Shown here in pieces: positions 21,251 to 32,869 of a DNA stretch of 64,000 bases. The notes below the pieces were generated by a model. It searched no databases. It was given only the letters and a program-made list of their open reading frames with translations, and had not been told where the DNA came from. Every line of letters begins with the position of its first letter. Positions within the stretch are counted from its first letter, which is position 1. The position numbers were made by a program, and so were the translations under genes. This stretch comes from Apricaphanius iberus (taxonomy: Eukaryota > Chordata > Actinopteri > Cyprinodontiformes > Aphaniidae), in the NCBI GenBank assembly GCA_028564705.1, contig JAPXFQ010000074.1, forward strand, positions 1,505,501 to 1,569,500. Direction: 5' to 3'.

Positions 21251-22624
21251 AGATTCCAAATTAAGGAACAGTTGGAATAGATGGTGGTTTCACCTTTTTC
21301 CCTATCACTCTATGATCTTAAGCATTTTTGGCAATGTCATTTGTGTCCAATGTGACATTCTACTACCTTGAGAATGTCGAACTGGCTATATATTGCATTA
21401 GCATGTAAAATGGAAGTTAATGACTCTTAGAAATACGTTAGCCAACAATTTTATTACTGTAAACGTTTCTTTGTAATATAAATATTGCACAGACTGATAT
21501 TGGAATGACAATATATTCGTGATATATCGTGCAGACCTATTGATCATATATTACTACCCCTCAGTATTTTCGGTAAGCCCACAGGTTAGAGAGGAGTCAT
21601 GATCAGCTCCTCTTAATAATGGCAGTGCAAATGAGTGGTGAGCTCCTACTTAATAATACATCAGCACTAATGATACAGGGCTGCTGTATTATTAGTGCTA
21701 ATGGTCCTGTTACTGAGTAGGCTGAATAGTTTCCGAAAACCCCCAATCTGCCCTGGTGGTGTATACATGGTCAGCTTTGTTCTCTGAAGACCTGCTGTGT
21801 TTCCATCTCTAAGGTGGCAGCAGATCCTTACTGCCTGGGAGCTGGGTGATGACTTTGCATGGATCAGACTTGTTAGTAAAGATCATGACACAGAAGCTAA
21901 ATTGGACATTTTGGAGATGGAGTATAAAAGCCTTAAACTGGTTTTTGTGTTGTCAAAGCCTTTTAAAGGCCTTACAACAGTGCCAGGGATACTTTATCCC
22001 GCCGGTCAGTGAACAACGACTGATGAGAAGTACAGTAGTTAACCAAAGTTGCCTTTAATGAAAGAGAAGATACTTTAATACTTAGACTGCTACCTTAAAA
22101 CTACACAAGTCCCTTCTAATATTCTAGACAATATTTTTAAAACTTTAAGTTAGTTTTTTTAATCATGCTGTGTAATCTGCATGGCTTTATCCCTGAGCTG
22201 ATGTACTTCTACTAGCAAATATGTAATCCTTAGTGCGGTATGTGTAGGGTGATTTAGGGGGATTTGGAGACAGACAAGTAGACAAATTGACAGCTACATT
22301 AAATTAATTTCCCTAAATAATGCTTATTTTGGGAAATGAATCAAAACAATAAAAAAAGAAGCTGAAAGATGTGCTGCTGATAACAATCAGTGCATCTACA
22401 CATTGACCCAACTCTATTATCACCGCCTTTTCAGAGCTCTTGCCTTATTAAGTTTTTCAAGAAAGTACTCCCGGCAAATTTCTGGGGCCATCGAACTGTA
22501 ATGTCTTCATTCAGAAAATCATGTGAGTTTGAAAGCATAATTCATTTGCATCACAACAAAAACACTGGCCAAAATGCGTACCTCACTTACTGTATATTTG
22601 GAACTATTTTCTATCTATTCCAAT
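21251..22624. other. No gene recognised
   Basis: Non-coding AT-rich sequence. Terminal motifs such as ATATATCGTGCAGACCTA near 21,524 suggest a further eroded DNA transposon end, but no partner end was found. Confidence 0.5.
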
Positions 22625-22629
22625 CAATC

Positions 22630-23002
22630 TGTCATGGTGGAGGTTGAACGAGACCCAAGATGCTGACCCAAAAAAACAGGGAACAAGTGCTGTGCAGAAA
22701 AATCAAAAGGTTTTATTACAAATAATAAATTGGAGCAAAAACAAAATCAAAGTCCTCACAAAAATCCAAGGGGCATGGAATAACCGAGGCAGGCAGTGGT
22801 CCTGGGTAGTCAGAGATGTGGTGTTGACAACCGTCTGGCACTGAATGAATGAAAGTTTGGTCCTTAAATACTGAAATGGCTGATGATGATAGAGTCCAGG
22901 TGTGCTGACACGCCCCAGGCCCACTGCTCTGCCTGGAGGAAGGGAAGGAGAAAGAGACATTACTGCAGGAGTGAATAATAGCAAAGAAACCAAACCATGA
23001 CA
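22630..23002 (-). repeat. 3' LTR of the Gypsy element
   Basis: 373 bp, same ends as the 5' LTR. It is identical to it over 22,630-22,795 and 22,877-23,002 but differs by many substitutions and small indels in between. A G-rich polypurine tract (AAGGGGGGGG on the coding strand, 23,006-23,015) lies just upstream, as needed for plus-strand priming. Confidence 0.93.
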
Positions 23003-23013
23003 GTACCCCCCCC

Positions 23014-26000
23014 TTAAGAACCGCCACCAGGCGGTGCACCGAGCGCCCCAGGATGATCCCGGTAGAAAGACTGCAAAAGGCCAGGGTCCAAAACAAGGCG
23101 GCGCGATATCCAAGACCTCTCCTCCGGACCATAGCCCTCCCAGTCAACTAAGAACTGAAGGCCCCGCCCACGACGCCGCACATCCAAAATCCTGTCAACG
23201 GTAAAAGCCGGGTGGCCATCAACAACCCGGGGGGGTGGAGGGGGAACGGCCGGAGGGCTCAATGCGCACGAAGAAACAGGCTTCAGCAACGACACATGAA
23301 CAGTGGGGTGGATCTTTAGAGAACGGGGAAGTTTAAGGCGAACAGCTGAGGGATTGATGATCTTATCAACTTCAAATGGACCAATGTAACGAGGAGCTAG
23401 TTTACGGGAATCCACCTGGAGAGGCAGGTCTTTGGACGACAACCAAACCCTCTGACCAGGACGATACTCTGGAGTCGGGGCACGGTGTCTATCAGCCAGG
23501 CGCTGGTTCCTGGTGGTTGTCCTCAGGAGAGCATCCCGAGCCTGACTCCACACTAGCCGGCAGCGTCGAACATGTTCCTGGATAGAGGGAACTGCCACCT
23601 CCACTTCTTGTGCAGGAAAAAGTGGAGGCTGGAAACCAAACATGCACATAAATGGCGACATACCGGTAGCCGAGGAGGAGAAGGAGTTGTGTGCATATTC
23701 AATCCAGGGGAGATGCTGGGACCAGGATGCAGGATGGCGGGCACAAACACACCTCAGAGCAGTCTCAAGGTTCTGATTGGCACGCTCCGTCTGACCATTG
23801 GATTGAGGATGATATCCAGAAGACTGGCCGATGCCCCCAGAGCCCTGCAGAATGCTCTCCAGACCTGAGAGGAAAACTGAGGACCACGATCAGAGACAAT
23901 GTCTGCAGGAATTCCATGGAGACGGAATACCTGGTTAACCAACAACTCAGCCGTTTCAAAAGCTGAGGGAAGTTTAGGTAAGGGAATGTAGTGAACACCC
24001 TTGGAGAATCGGTCAACTATAGTAAGGATCACTGTGTTACCTTGAGATGGAGGAAGACCGGTAACAAAATCCACTGCTATATGAGACCAAGGACGATGAG
24101 GCACAGGAAGTGGATGGAGAGGACCAGCAGGAGGCTGATGTGAAGCCTTGCCCCTGGCACAGAGTGAGCAGGCTGCAACAAATTCACGTGTATCCGTAGA
24201 AACAGAGGGCCACCAAAAACGCTGACGGAGGAGCTCCAGAGTCCGATGTGTCCCAGGGTGACAGGCAATTTTCGAACTGTGGACCCAGTGCAAAACTCGA
24301 GACCTGAGGTGAGTTGGAACAAACAAACAGCCATTAGGGACATTATCAGGTGAAGGGTGTACCTGAAGGGCATCCTGGACCTCTTGTTCCACATCCCATA
24401 AAGCAGCACCCAAAAAACAGGATGGATGAAGGATTGTCTCCGGTGGGGAACTTGTGGATTCATCCTCCGACTGGCGTAAGAGGGCATCAGGTTTCACATT
24501 TCTGGATCCAGGTCTGTAGGTAAGAGTAAAATTGAACCTGTCAAGAAACAAAGCCCACCTGGCTTGTCGAGGGTTTAACCTTTTGGCTGAACGGAGGTAG
24601 GACAGATTTTTGTGGTCGGTCCACACGATGAACGGATGCTCCGCACCCTCCAGCCAGTGACGCCACTCCCCCAGTGCTAGCACGACTGCCAGCAGTTCAC
24701 GATTTCCAACATCATAGTTGCGTTCTGCTGGTGATAAACGACGTGAGAAAAATGCACAGGGGTGTAACTTGTCATCCAGACCTGACCTCTGGGATAAAAC
24801 TGCTCCAACTCCGGAGTCAGAAGCATCAACTTCGACTATGTACTGTTTGGTCGGATCAGGGTGAGAGAGGATTGGAGCAGTGGTAAATAAAGTCTTAAGC
24901 CTAGTGAATACCTTGTCTAACTCTGGAGTCCATTTAAATCTTTGCAGTGTGGATGTGAGTTGAGTGAGTGGTGCAGCCACCTTACTGTAGTCTCTGATGA
25001 ACCGTCTGTAAAAGTTGGCAAATCCTAGGAACCGCTGGAGCTGCTTCCTGGACTCTGGAACTGGCCATTCCACCACAGCTCTGATCTTGGCAGGATCAGG
25101 AACCATCTCACCCTTTTGGATGATGAACCCCAGGAAACTAACAGACTGAGCATGGAAGTCACATTTCTCTGCCTTCACAAAGAGGCCATTTTCTAGAAGC
25201 CGTTGGAGGACAAGCCTAACATGCGTCTGGTGTTCCTCTAAAGTTTGGGAGAAGATTAGTATGTCATCAAGGTACACAAATATGAACCTGTTCAGCATGT
25301 CCCTTAATATATCGTTAACAAGTGACTGAAAAAAAGCAGGGGCATTTGTGAGGCCAAATGGCATAACTAGGTATTCAAAATGCCCCAGTGGTGTGTTAAA
25401 AGCTGTTTTCCACTCATCTCCCTCTTTGATCCGGACTAAGTGGTAGGCATTCCTCAGATCCAATTTCGTAAACACTGTGGCTTGGTGAAGAAAATGGAAG
25501 GCAGAGTCTAGCAAAGGCAACGGATATTTATTTTTCACAGTGATATCATTCAGACCTCTGTAGTCGATGCATGGGCGGAGTGTGCCATCTTTCTTGCCCA
25601 CAAAGAAAAACCCAGCACCTACAGGAGAGGAAGATGGCCGTATGAGTCCAGCTGTCAGGGAATCCTTGATGTATTTCTCCATGACCTCTCTTTCAGGGCG
25701 AGAGAGATTGTAAAGCCTGCTGGAGGGTAGTTGGGCCCCAGGTAGGAGGTCAATTTGGCAATCATAAGGGCGGTGTGGCGGCAAGGAAAGGGCTCGCTGT
25801 TTGCTAAAAACAGTGGCTAGGCCATGATAAATTTCAGGGACGGAGGAGAGGTCGGGTGGATGTGGCGCCTTGGATACTTGGACACTCTGGGGAGACAAAG
25901 CAGACTTCAAACAGTGTACATGACAAAAGGTGCTCCAACAGTTTACAGTGCCTTTAGACCAGTCCAAATGGGGATTATGTATCTTTAACCAAGGGAGACC

Positions 26001-26360
26001 GAGGATAAGAGGTGAGTGGGGTGACCGAATAACAAATAGTTGAATCTCTTCTCGATGATTACCTGAGGTCAACATTGTTACTGGTTGAGTCTGATGAGTC
26101 ACCTGAGCCAAAACGCTACCATTAACTGCATAAATGGTTCTAGTGTCAGAAAGTGGTACTACAGGGATGGAATGCTGGTTTACAATGGATTCATCAATGA
26201 AACTTTCATCAGCTCCAGAGTCAACTAAAGGGAAAAAAGGTATAGTAGCTTGACCGACTAACAAATGTGATATTAACTGGGTATGGTGGGTAGAGATAGG
26301 AGAATTGGAAACATGACCCATTCGAACTCCTCTTACCTCGAATGGGTCTAATCTTTTGGC
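23014..26360 (-). pseudogene. pol: pol of the Gypsy element (protease, RT, RNase H, integrase, chromodomain), one frameshift
   Basis: Pol makes and inserts the DNA copy. On the minus strand the frame overlaps the end of gag and reads through from about 26,360 without needing its own start. It has protease [29 protein letters not shown] and YLDDILIF, RNase [16 protein letters not shown] and [11 protein letters not shown], and an integrase zinc region with CSLC followed by DFVTGLP and [10 protein letters not shown]. Near 23,815-23,835 the frame shifts. The second frame continues with [15 protein letters not shown] sequence, [13 protein letters not shown], the integrase C-terminal part, and a chromodomain ([10 protein letters not shown] ... 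[15 protein letters not shown]) ending at 23,014. The shift removes the integrase catalytic Glu region from the main frame, so this copy is probably not autonomous as it stands. Confidence 0.9.
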
Positions 26361-27358
26361 CGCATGGGAGAGTTGGGCAGGAAATGACCAGGTTGACCAC
26401 AGTAAATGCAGAGCCTCTGTTGGAATCTCCTCTCTCTTTCAGCAGGAGTGAGCCTGGTTCGCCCCAGCTGCATCGGTTCTTCAATTGAAGCAGAAGATGG
26501 AGCTGATGCAAGTGGAACAGGTGCTGATCCCATGGGAGTTGCAGGTAGAAGAGCCGGTCGCCGGGGAAAAGGAGGTGCAGAGCGAGCACCACGTTCACGC
26601 CGTCTCTCCCTGAGGCGGTTATCCAGTCTGGTGGCTAACTGCATGAGAGCTTGCAAAGAGCCACATTCATCACGGAGTGCTAGCTCATCACGGATCGAGT
26701 CATCAAGGCTCCTCAAAAACACATCCTGGAGAGCGGTCTCCTCCCATCCGCTCTCTGCAGCCAATGTCAAAAATTCAATAGAAAAGTCTGCCACTGACCT
26801 GGAGTTTTGCCTTAGCGATAACAGTTGACTGGCAGCTTCTCGACCCCGAACAGGACGATCAAACGCTCTCTTCATCTCTGTGGTGAAGAGGTCATAAGAA
26901 GAGCGAAGGGTCGGATTATGATCCCACACCGCAGTTGCCCAGTGGGCGGCACGTCCAGTTAGGAGGCTAACCACATAGGCTACTCTGGCTTGGTCCGTTG
27001 TGTAGGTTGTCGGCTGGAGACTGAAAACCAGAGAGCACTGGAGGAGGAAACGACCACATGAGCCAAGTTCACCATCATACCTCTCCGGTGTAGGGATCTG
27101 GGGTTCTCGTGGCACGGGGGCAGGAACAACGGCAGCAGCAGCAGCAGGTGGTGGCGCCGTCACAGACGCAGACACTTGACCGGCTACTGCGTCCAGATGC
27201 TGTCTTAATACAGACACAGTAGAGCCTAAATTCTGTAGGGAATCCATAATTTGATGGAGTGACTGGGCATGTTGGCCCACCAGCGCACCTTGCGCAGCCA
27301 ACGCTTGCCTCAGTGCATCTGAGCCAGCAGGGTCTCCTTGGCCAGACGGTTCTGTCAT
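26348..27358 (-). CDS. gag: gag of the Gypsy element (capsid and nucleocapsid)
   Basis: Gag packages element RNA into virus-like particles. The likely start is the ATG at 27,358-27,356, which lies in the last six bases of the 5' LTR (ATGACA), giving [20 protein letters not shown]. An Ala/Pro-rich stretch leads to the capsid core ([59 protein letters not shown]), then an Arg-rich linker and one zinc knuckle [14 protein letters not shown]. The final knuckle cysteine is Ser here. The frame ends at 26,348; pol lies in the -1 frame. About 336 codons. Confidence 0.9.
   Translation of the reverse strand: MTEPSGQGDPAGSDALRQALAAQGALVGQHAQSLHQIMDSLQNLGSTVSVLRQHLDAVAGQVSASVTAPPPAAAAAVVPAPVPREPQIPTPERYDGELGSCGRFLLQCSLVFSLQPTTYTTDQARVAYVVSLLTGRAAHWATAVWDHNPTLRSSYDLFTTEMKRAFDRPVRGREAASQLLSLRQNSRSVADFSIEFLTLAAESGWEETALQDVFLRSLDDSIRDELALRDECGSLQALMQLATRLDNRLRERRRERGARSAPPFPRRPALLPATPMGSAPVPLASAPSSASIEEPMQLGRTRLTPAERERRFQQRLCIYCGQPGHFLPNSPMRPKD
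27340..27352 (-). promoter_or_regulatory. Putative self-priming primer-binding site
   Basis: The 13 nt next to the 5' LTR read GAACCGTCTGGCC on the coding strand. They lack the TGG expected for pairing with a tRNA 3' end. Instead CCGTCTGGCC pairs exactly with GGCCAGACGG in the 5' LTR (27,555-27,564), and AACCGTCTGGC pairs over 11 nt with the 3' LTR copy (22,829-22,839), close to the predicted RNA start. Tf1 of fission yeast primes reverse transcription this way, and it has been proposed for its sushi relatives. Confidence 0.7.
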
Positions 27359-27736
27359 GGTGGAGGTTGAACGAGACCCAAGATGCTGACCCAAAAAAAC
27401 AGGGAACAAGTGCTGTGCAGAAAAATCAAAAGGTTTTATTACAAATAATAAATTGGAGCAAAAACAAAATCAAAGTCCTCACAAAAATCCAAGGGGCATG
27501 GAATAACCGAGGCAGGCATGGTCCCTGGTATTCATAGATGAGGTGTTGACACATCCGTCTGGCCTGGCAACTGAATGAATGGAAAAGTTTGGTTCCTTTA
27601 AATACTGAACTGGCTGATGATGATAGAGTCCAGGTGTGCTGACACGCCCCAGGCCCACTGCTCTGCCTGGAGGAAGGGAAGGAGAAAGAGACATTACTGC
27701 AGGAGTGAATAATAGCAAAGAAACCAAACCATGACA
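27353..27736 (-). repeat. 5' LTR of the Gypsy element
   Basis: 384 bp, TGTCATGG...CCATGACA, lying upstream of gag in the minus orientation. A TATA-like TATTTAAA lies at 27,597-27,604 (complement of TTTAAATA). About 33-40 nt downstream begins a stretch complementary to the putative primer-binding site, so this is the likely start of R. The rest is identical to the other LTR except 27,519-27,610. Confidence 0.95.
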
Positions 27737-27741
27737 CAATC

Positions 27742-28751
27742 CGTGCTGTGGCCAGTCTCAGCTGTTGCACCGTCGAATCAGCTGTTTCATTTCTGAATGC
27801 ATGACTAGCATTCATAGTCAGACAAATTGTCTGACTACAAAGCATCTTTTGATGAAACCCATTTTAGCTGAATGCCAGACGGAACAGATTTTAGATATTA
27901 GCACAACACCAAAGGGATAGGATACCTTAATGAACCGAAGTATACAGGTGCCGTATTTTAGCTGATGGAAGCTAGAATTTGCAGAGAGCGAACCAGGGGA
28001 CAGAGAAGTGCTCAAAACTTAAGTGCAGGTGCAGTGAAGGTGAGGTGCAGAAGTGCAGACTATGTAAACATGAGATCTGATGTTTTTGATTGCAAGACAA
28101 CAGCTCAATTGTATTTCATTGAGACAGATGTGAGCACACACGCATGAACGAACAATAATTCCTGCTTTACGCTTGTGTACGACTGTGTGCTCACTTAACA
28201 GTGTCTGCCCTCGCGTTCTGTCTCTGCTGCTCAATCCTGTGTCAGACTCTCACAAATGTCTGACATCTACTTATTATTGGAAACATTTATTCTTAAAGCA
28301 CAGCTGTTATTGAAGACAAACCCAAATGAAATAATCATGATGCATCACTATGCATCGATATATCGATGTGAAAGGTGATCCCGGAACGTTCCTGTTGTTA
28401 CACTCCGGGATTTGGAAGTGCCCACCATTGTTTTATATATTTTACGTGCTCTCTCTTTAGCGGTCTTTTGTCAAAGTCATTTTAGTGTGAAGCTTTATGA
28501 AACAGTTGACCGGTTCACAACAGCTGACACTGGCCAGAGCACGGATTTGAATGGAAAGGGTGAATCATGCTTTCAAATGCACATGATTTTCTGATGTAAC
28601 ACCGCACAGTTTATTGGCCCTAGAAACTAGCTGGGACTACTTTATTGAAAACCTTACAATGGCAAGGCCTCTGGTAAGGATGGGATACAACTTCATGTCT
28701 TAAAAGGAAAACTATCCCTTTAATGGGGAAATAGTGAAAACTGATACTATG
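27742..28751. other. No gene recognised
   Basis: Non-coding. A CATCGATATATCGATG palindrome-like stretch near 28,353 is the only structure noted. Confidence 0.5.
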
Positions 28752-28945
28752 CACTAAAAAAAACTTGTTGGGTGAGCATAATAAAATTATGTAAATCATT
28801 TCCACCCAACTGATTTAAGTTGATTCAGCAATTATGAATTTTGTTGAGTGAACTAAATGTAAACATGTTGGGTCAACCTCATACATTTAGGTTACTATAA
28901 GGCACAAAAAATAAACAGTATGTTCAACCAACAATTTTCTGTGTG
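28752..28945. mobile_element. Small inverted-repeat MITE
   Basis: The left end CACTAAAAAAAACTTGTTGG resembles the reverse complement of the right end (CACACAGAAAATTGTTGG). Repeated GTTGGGT/ACCCAAC motifs lie between. No clear target duplication was seen. Confidence 0.55.
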
Positions 28946-30261
28946 GCTCCCCCCCCAGCTTTTAACTCACTTACCCATCCTGCCTCTACATATGCTCTAT
29001 ATAGCGCCTGTTGTGTTGTAGCCTGTGGTCTCCTTTGCAGTTGCAGGACTGGGATTCTCACTGTTGATAGCTGGTGCTACAGCTTGATGACTGATTTAAG
29101 TGGTCAACTTTATTGTTATTGTTATCTGTCTGTAATCTGTTCCAAAAGGACAGAGTCGGTCTGTCTTGTTGATTTTTGTTTCACATAGACAGGAAAAAAG
29201 TACCATGGTGTGGTTATTAGTGGGACAATCTCAATTTTCACTCCTTTGTGGCGTGTTAGCTGTGAGAGAACTACTCAAAAATGTGAAACCCCAACTTTTG
29301 GCTCATGTATTCAGAGTGAATACACCGGCATCAAAGGGTTTCTGAAGTCTCGCTGCAGTGAAGAAAATTAGTATACATAATCTTAAATAGCAAGGTTGGT
29401 AAGTACTTCTGTTATAAAAAATTAATGGTTTTTAATTTTATCCCAAAAAATCTTTGAATTTTTGTTAGTGTCCTTAACACATTCCATGAACTAGAAGAGC
29501 ACTCAGCGAGGCAAGACCTCTGCCAAGGCAGCTCAGTCCCTCCAGTGATGTGATCTACTTGTAACTTTTTTAGATTCCTTTACCATTAAAAAATAACTTT
29601 TGCAGCTGGATTCACGCTGATATCAATATTAGTTCAGTAGTTCATCACTTTTTTGGTAATGGCAGTTTTTGGATCACATCCCAATTCTAATTATATGCTC
29701 CTGGTCCCATTGCAGATATTTCCTGAGAATTTCATCAACATCCACAGGTAGGAATAGAACTACGATAACAGAAACTAGAAGCCAGGCTGATGACCAGAAC
29801 ATATTTACAAGGGCGTCAGTTTGTTTTTCAAATTGGCAGGGAGAAGAACTAAACCTGACAATAGCTATCTAATTCCCCATGAGAAATTATCTGTCCGAGG
29901 CAAAAATCCTAAACCTCATGACAACAACCTCTGCAGCAATCCCACTGTTTGATTGCACACAGATGTGCATTATGGTCACATTTAGAGCAGGAACCGCAGC
30001 AGGTATATTCTAAGTGCAACTGTTTAATTACACTTTAACAAGTAGTTCTCTGTTCAGCTTGTTTGGATTGAATATTATTTAAAGTGAATAAAAGATAAAT
30101 ACCATTGAATAGGTATCAACTCGTGGGACTAGAGATAGCCACTAGCCCTACCCACAGAATTTAAATATTGACAGGTACGTGTCAGAGTCTCATCGCGAGG
30201 TAACGTCCGATTCCGATCGAGTCTACTATGTGATTGGGCCATATCTAATGTATATAGTATT
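28946..30261. other. No gene recognised
   Basis: Non-coding with short open frames lacking motifs or convincing splice sites. Confidence 0.5.
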
Positions 30262-31710
30262 CAATCAATCAATCAATCAAATTTGTTTATTGATCCATGG
30301 TAAAACACAAAACATTACATTTTCTTCTTTGGATAATTTAAATTCCCATGTGCAAAATGGAGCAGAAAGAAGATAAAATCTTATAATATCTGTTCTCTAT
30401 TCCAAAAAGAAAATAACCTCGCTTAAGCAGCTTACAGCCAAAATTATACCACCTTCATGATTCAATACCATAAAATGTTGGTTTAAATGACAGCATTCAT
30501 GTAGTACAATAAATCAAGCAGTGCACAAACAGCAAACAAGCAATCCAATATCTATAGAAAAGGAAAACAACAACATGGACCTCACCATGTTAATACTGTC
30601 CGAATATACTCTTTGTAACTATACTTAAACTGCCAATGTTACTAGTCCCAATACATCTAGAGAAAACAAAAAAATACAGAAAGCAAACAAAACAACCTAA
30701 AAAACAACATAGACCTCACCATATTAATACTGACGGAATGAATACTGTTTATACTTATACTTAAACTGACCAATATTACTACAACTTTTAAGGTTATGAT
30801 GCAATGAGTTCCAAAATTTTACTCCAATAACTGAGTGGCGCATTTGTTTTATTGTTGTACGTGCAAATTGATCTTTAAAGTTATACTTTCTCCTTATAAA
30901 CTCTTTTTTCCAACTGATAAAGGTGTTGTATTTTCTCAGGTAAAAATCTCTGTCTTGCTTTAAACAGGATTATTTGTGTCTGAAACTTAAACAAATCTTC
31001 AAACTTCAAAAAATTCTGGATATAGCAAATAATTTGCTTGTATGTTCCCGGTAGTTAACTTTGTGAATAATTCTTATAGCTCTCTTCTGTAGCATAAATA
31101 AAGGTTTTATATTTGTCTGATATGTGTTCCCCCAGACTTCTACGCAATAATTAAAATATGGTGCAATCAGTGAACTATAAAGTATTTTCATTGTTTCATT
31201 ATTTAATACCTCCTTCACATTGTTTAAAACAAAAAGGATTTGGGAGATTTTTCTTTGAATGTGTGCTATGTGAGGTTTCCATGATAGCTTATCATCTATA
31301 ATTAGACCAAGAAACGATTGATAAAGCAACGGGTTCATTTATTTTCCTTTTTCCAAAGACCATGAATTTTGTCTTATTTTAGTTCTGTGGTAATTTATTT
31401 ACATCAAACCATTTCTTCAGTTTTAACATTTGATATTCAATAGATTGTGCTAGTTTCTTTATATTACTTCCAGAGCTGAAGAAATAAGTATAATCTGCAA
31501 ATAAAACAAACTGTAGTAAATTGGAAACATCACAAATGCCATTAATATATAAAAGAAAGAGTTTAGGTACCAGAATAGAACCCTGTGGGACCCCACATTT
31601 AATTTCCATGAGTTTAGATTTAACATCAGTTATCTTTATTGAATCAGTTGAAGTTTGAATAAATAGAATAGGAAGAATTATTATAATCCACATCATAACT
31701 CAACAAACAA
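30262..31710 (-). pseudogene. LINE 3' half (reverse transcriptase and C-terminus), (ATTG)n tail
   Basis: On the minus strand the reverse transcriptase reads IKCGVPQGSILVPKLFLLYI and FVLFADYTYFF, where the catalytic FADD has become FADY. It then reads LGLIIDDKLSWKPHIAHI and YSSLIAPYFNYCVEVWGNTY, a C-terminal region also seen at 49,905-51,300. A 3' UTR of about 700 bp ends in a run of four ATTG/CAAT units at 30,262-30,282, the tail by which this family integrates. Frames are broken and the catalytic site is damaged. The clade is probably in the Jockey/CR1 group, not settled here. Confidence 0.85.
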
Positions 31711-32389
31711 TGCTGGTGTTGGGTATACATTTAGTTTAATAATTGAAATATACAGCAATTGGTTTACACGTAACCTATTATTGGAATTTGTTGATGTTAT
31801 GTCACATTTATTTGTGACAAGGATGGAACTTAATAGTAATGCACACAGTTCTTTATGAGGATTTAATCTGTACTGTGATTTGATGCAGACTGCTTCTTCA
31901 AAGGGGTCTTAGTTCACTGTCTGACCAAGCATCTGCTGGCAAAACCATAGGGTACATGTTGTAAATTAAGGTGAAGAAGTAGGACTTAGCTAAGGAATAT
32001 AAACAGATTGGACAGGTTAATGGAGCTGAAATGGGAAGATTCCTGGCTGGAGAGGCGAGGGCGTTGGCTAAATTTATGCTGCTCAATGTTCTTCTTAGAG
32101 GTATAGTCATGGCCCTATTCTTTAGTGTCTAGCCTTGTCTCTCTCCTATGGACTAACCTTATGGCTGAGCCTTTACTGTAATTAATTCTATGTGCTTTCC
32201 TTCATCTTATAACTTTAAAACCAGCTCAGAACATTTCTGTTAAGCAGTCTTTCTCTCCTAAATGAAGCCATTAAAAGAGATACTACTGCCATTAACGTTT
32301 TATATTTAACTTTTTATAACAGAAAGTGCTCCTAGATCTTTGATTCTCTTTCCTTTTTTTCCTCTGCTCTGTCTTCTCAAACCCCCAGG
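31711..32389. other. Unassigned non-coding sequence, probably the body of the element ending at 32,745
   Basis: No protein motif. The part from about 31,900 runs into the LINE tail downstream and may be a truncated LINE 3' UTR or a SINE body. Confidence 0.45.
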
Positions 32390-32745
32390 CGGTCGTGGCA
32401 GATGGCAGTTAACACTGAGTCAGATTGTTGTTGGCTGGAGGTTTCTTCCTGTTAAAAAGGAGTTTTTTTCTCTCCACTGTCGCTACATGTTTGCTCAATA
32501 TGAGTGATTACTGTGAAGTTAACAACACGTCAACTGTTGCTACATGTTCCTCCAGAGGGAATGAATGCTCCTAGTCAATGACTCAATGCAGTTTGTTGGG
32601 TTTCCTTAGATACTGTATAATTTTTTTTATGCAGTTTGAAAAATAAACTGAACTTGATGCAGTGTTTAACACTAGGATCAATTTGATTGTAAAGTGCCTT
32701 GAGGCGATATGTGTCATGAATTGCCACTGTATAAATAAATTAAAC
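32390..32745 (+). repeat. Fish LINE/SINE 3' tail, second copy
   Basis: Shares GGCGGTCGTGGCAGATGGC, GGAGGTTTCTTCCTGTTAAA, CCACTGTCGCTACATG, TTGTAAAGTGCCTTGAGGCG and GTATAAATAAATT with the tail at 15,780-16,079. Confidence 0.75.
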
Positions 32746-32869
32746 AGAAAAGTACAATATAAAAACGTCAGCAATGCCAAAAAATACAGGAATATGTGTA
32801 CAAGTTAGAATTTAGTCATGGTTTTATGAATTTATTGGGGATTAAAACATTTTAGCGTTCTTTTGATGT

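Larger units (their letters stand above)
22630..27736 (-). mobile_element. Full-length Ty3/Gypsy LTR retrotransposon with chromodomain (sushi-like chromovirus)
   Basis: Two LTRs with TG...CA ends, flanked by the perfect 5-bp duplication CAATC (22,625-22,629 and 27,737-27,741), enclose gag and pol on the minus strand. Pol order is protease, reverse transcriptase, RNase H, integrase, chromodomain, as in vertebrate chromoviruses related to sushi-ichi, the group that also gave PEG10-type domesticated genes. The reading frames are nearly intact with one clear shift in integrase. LTR identity over about 290 bp outside one block suggests recent insertion. Confidence 0.95.

Noticed and set aside
22703..23147. 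Open frames of 136-143 residues overlapping the Gypsy LTR
   Set aside because: They lie across the LTR and the end of pol in other frames and match no family.
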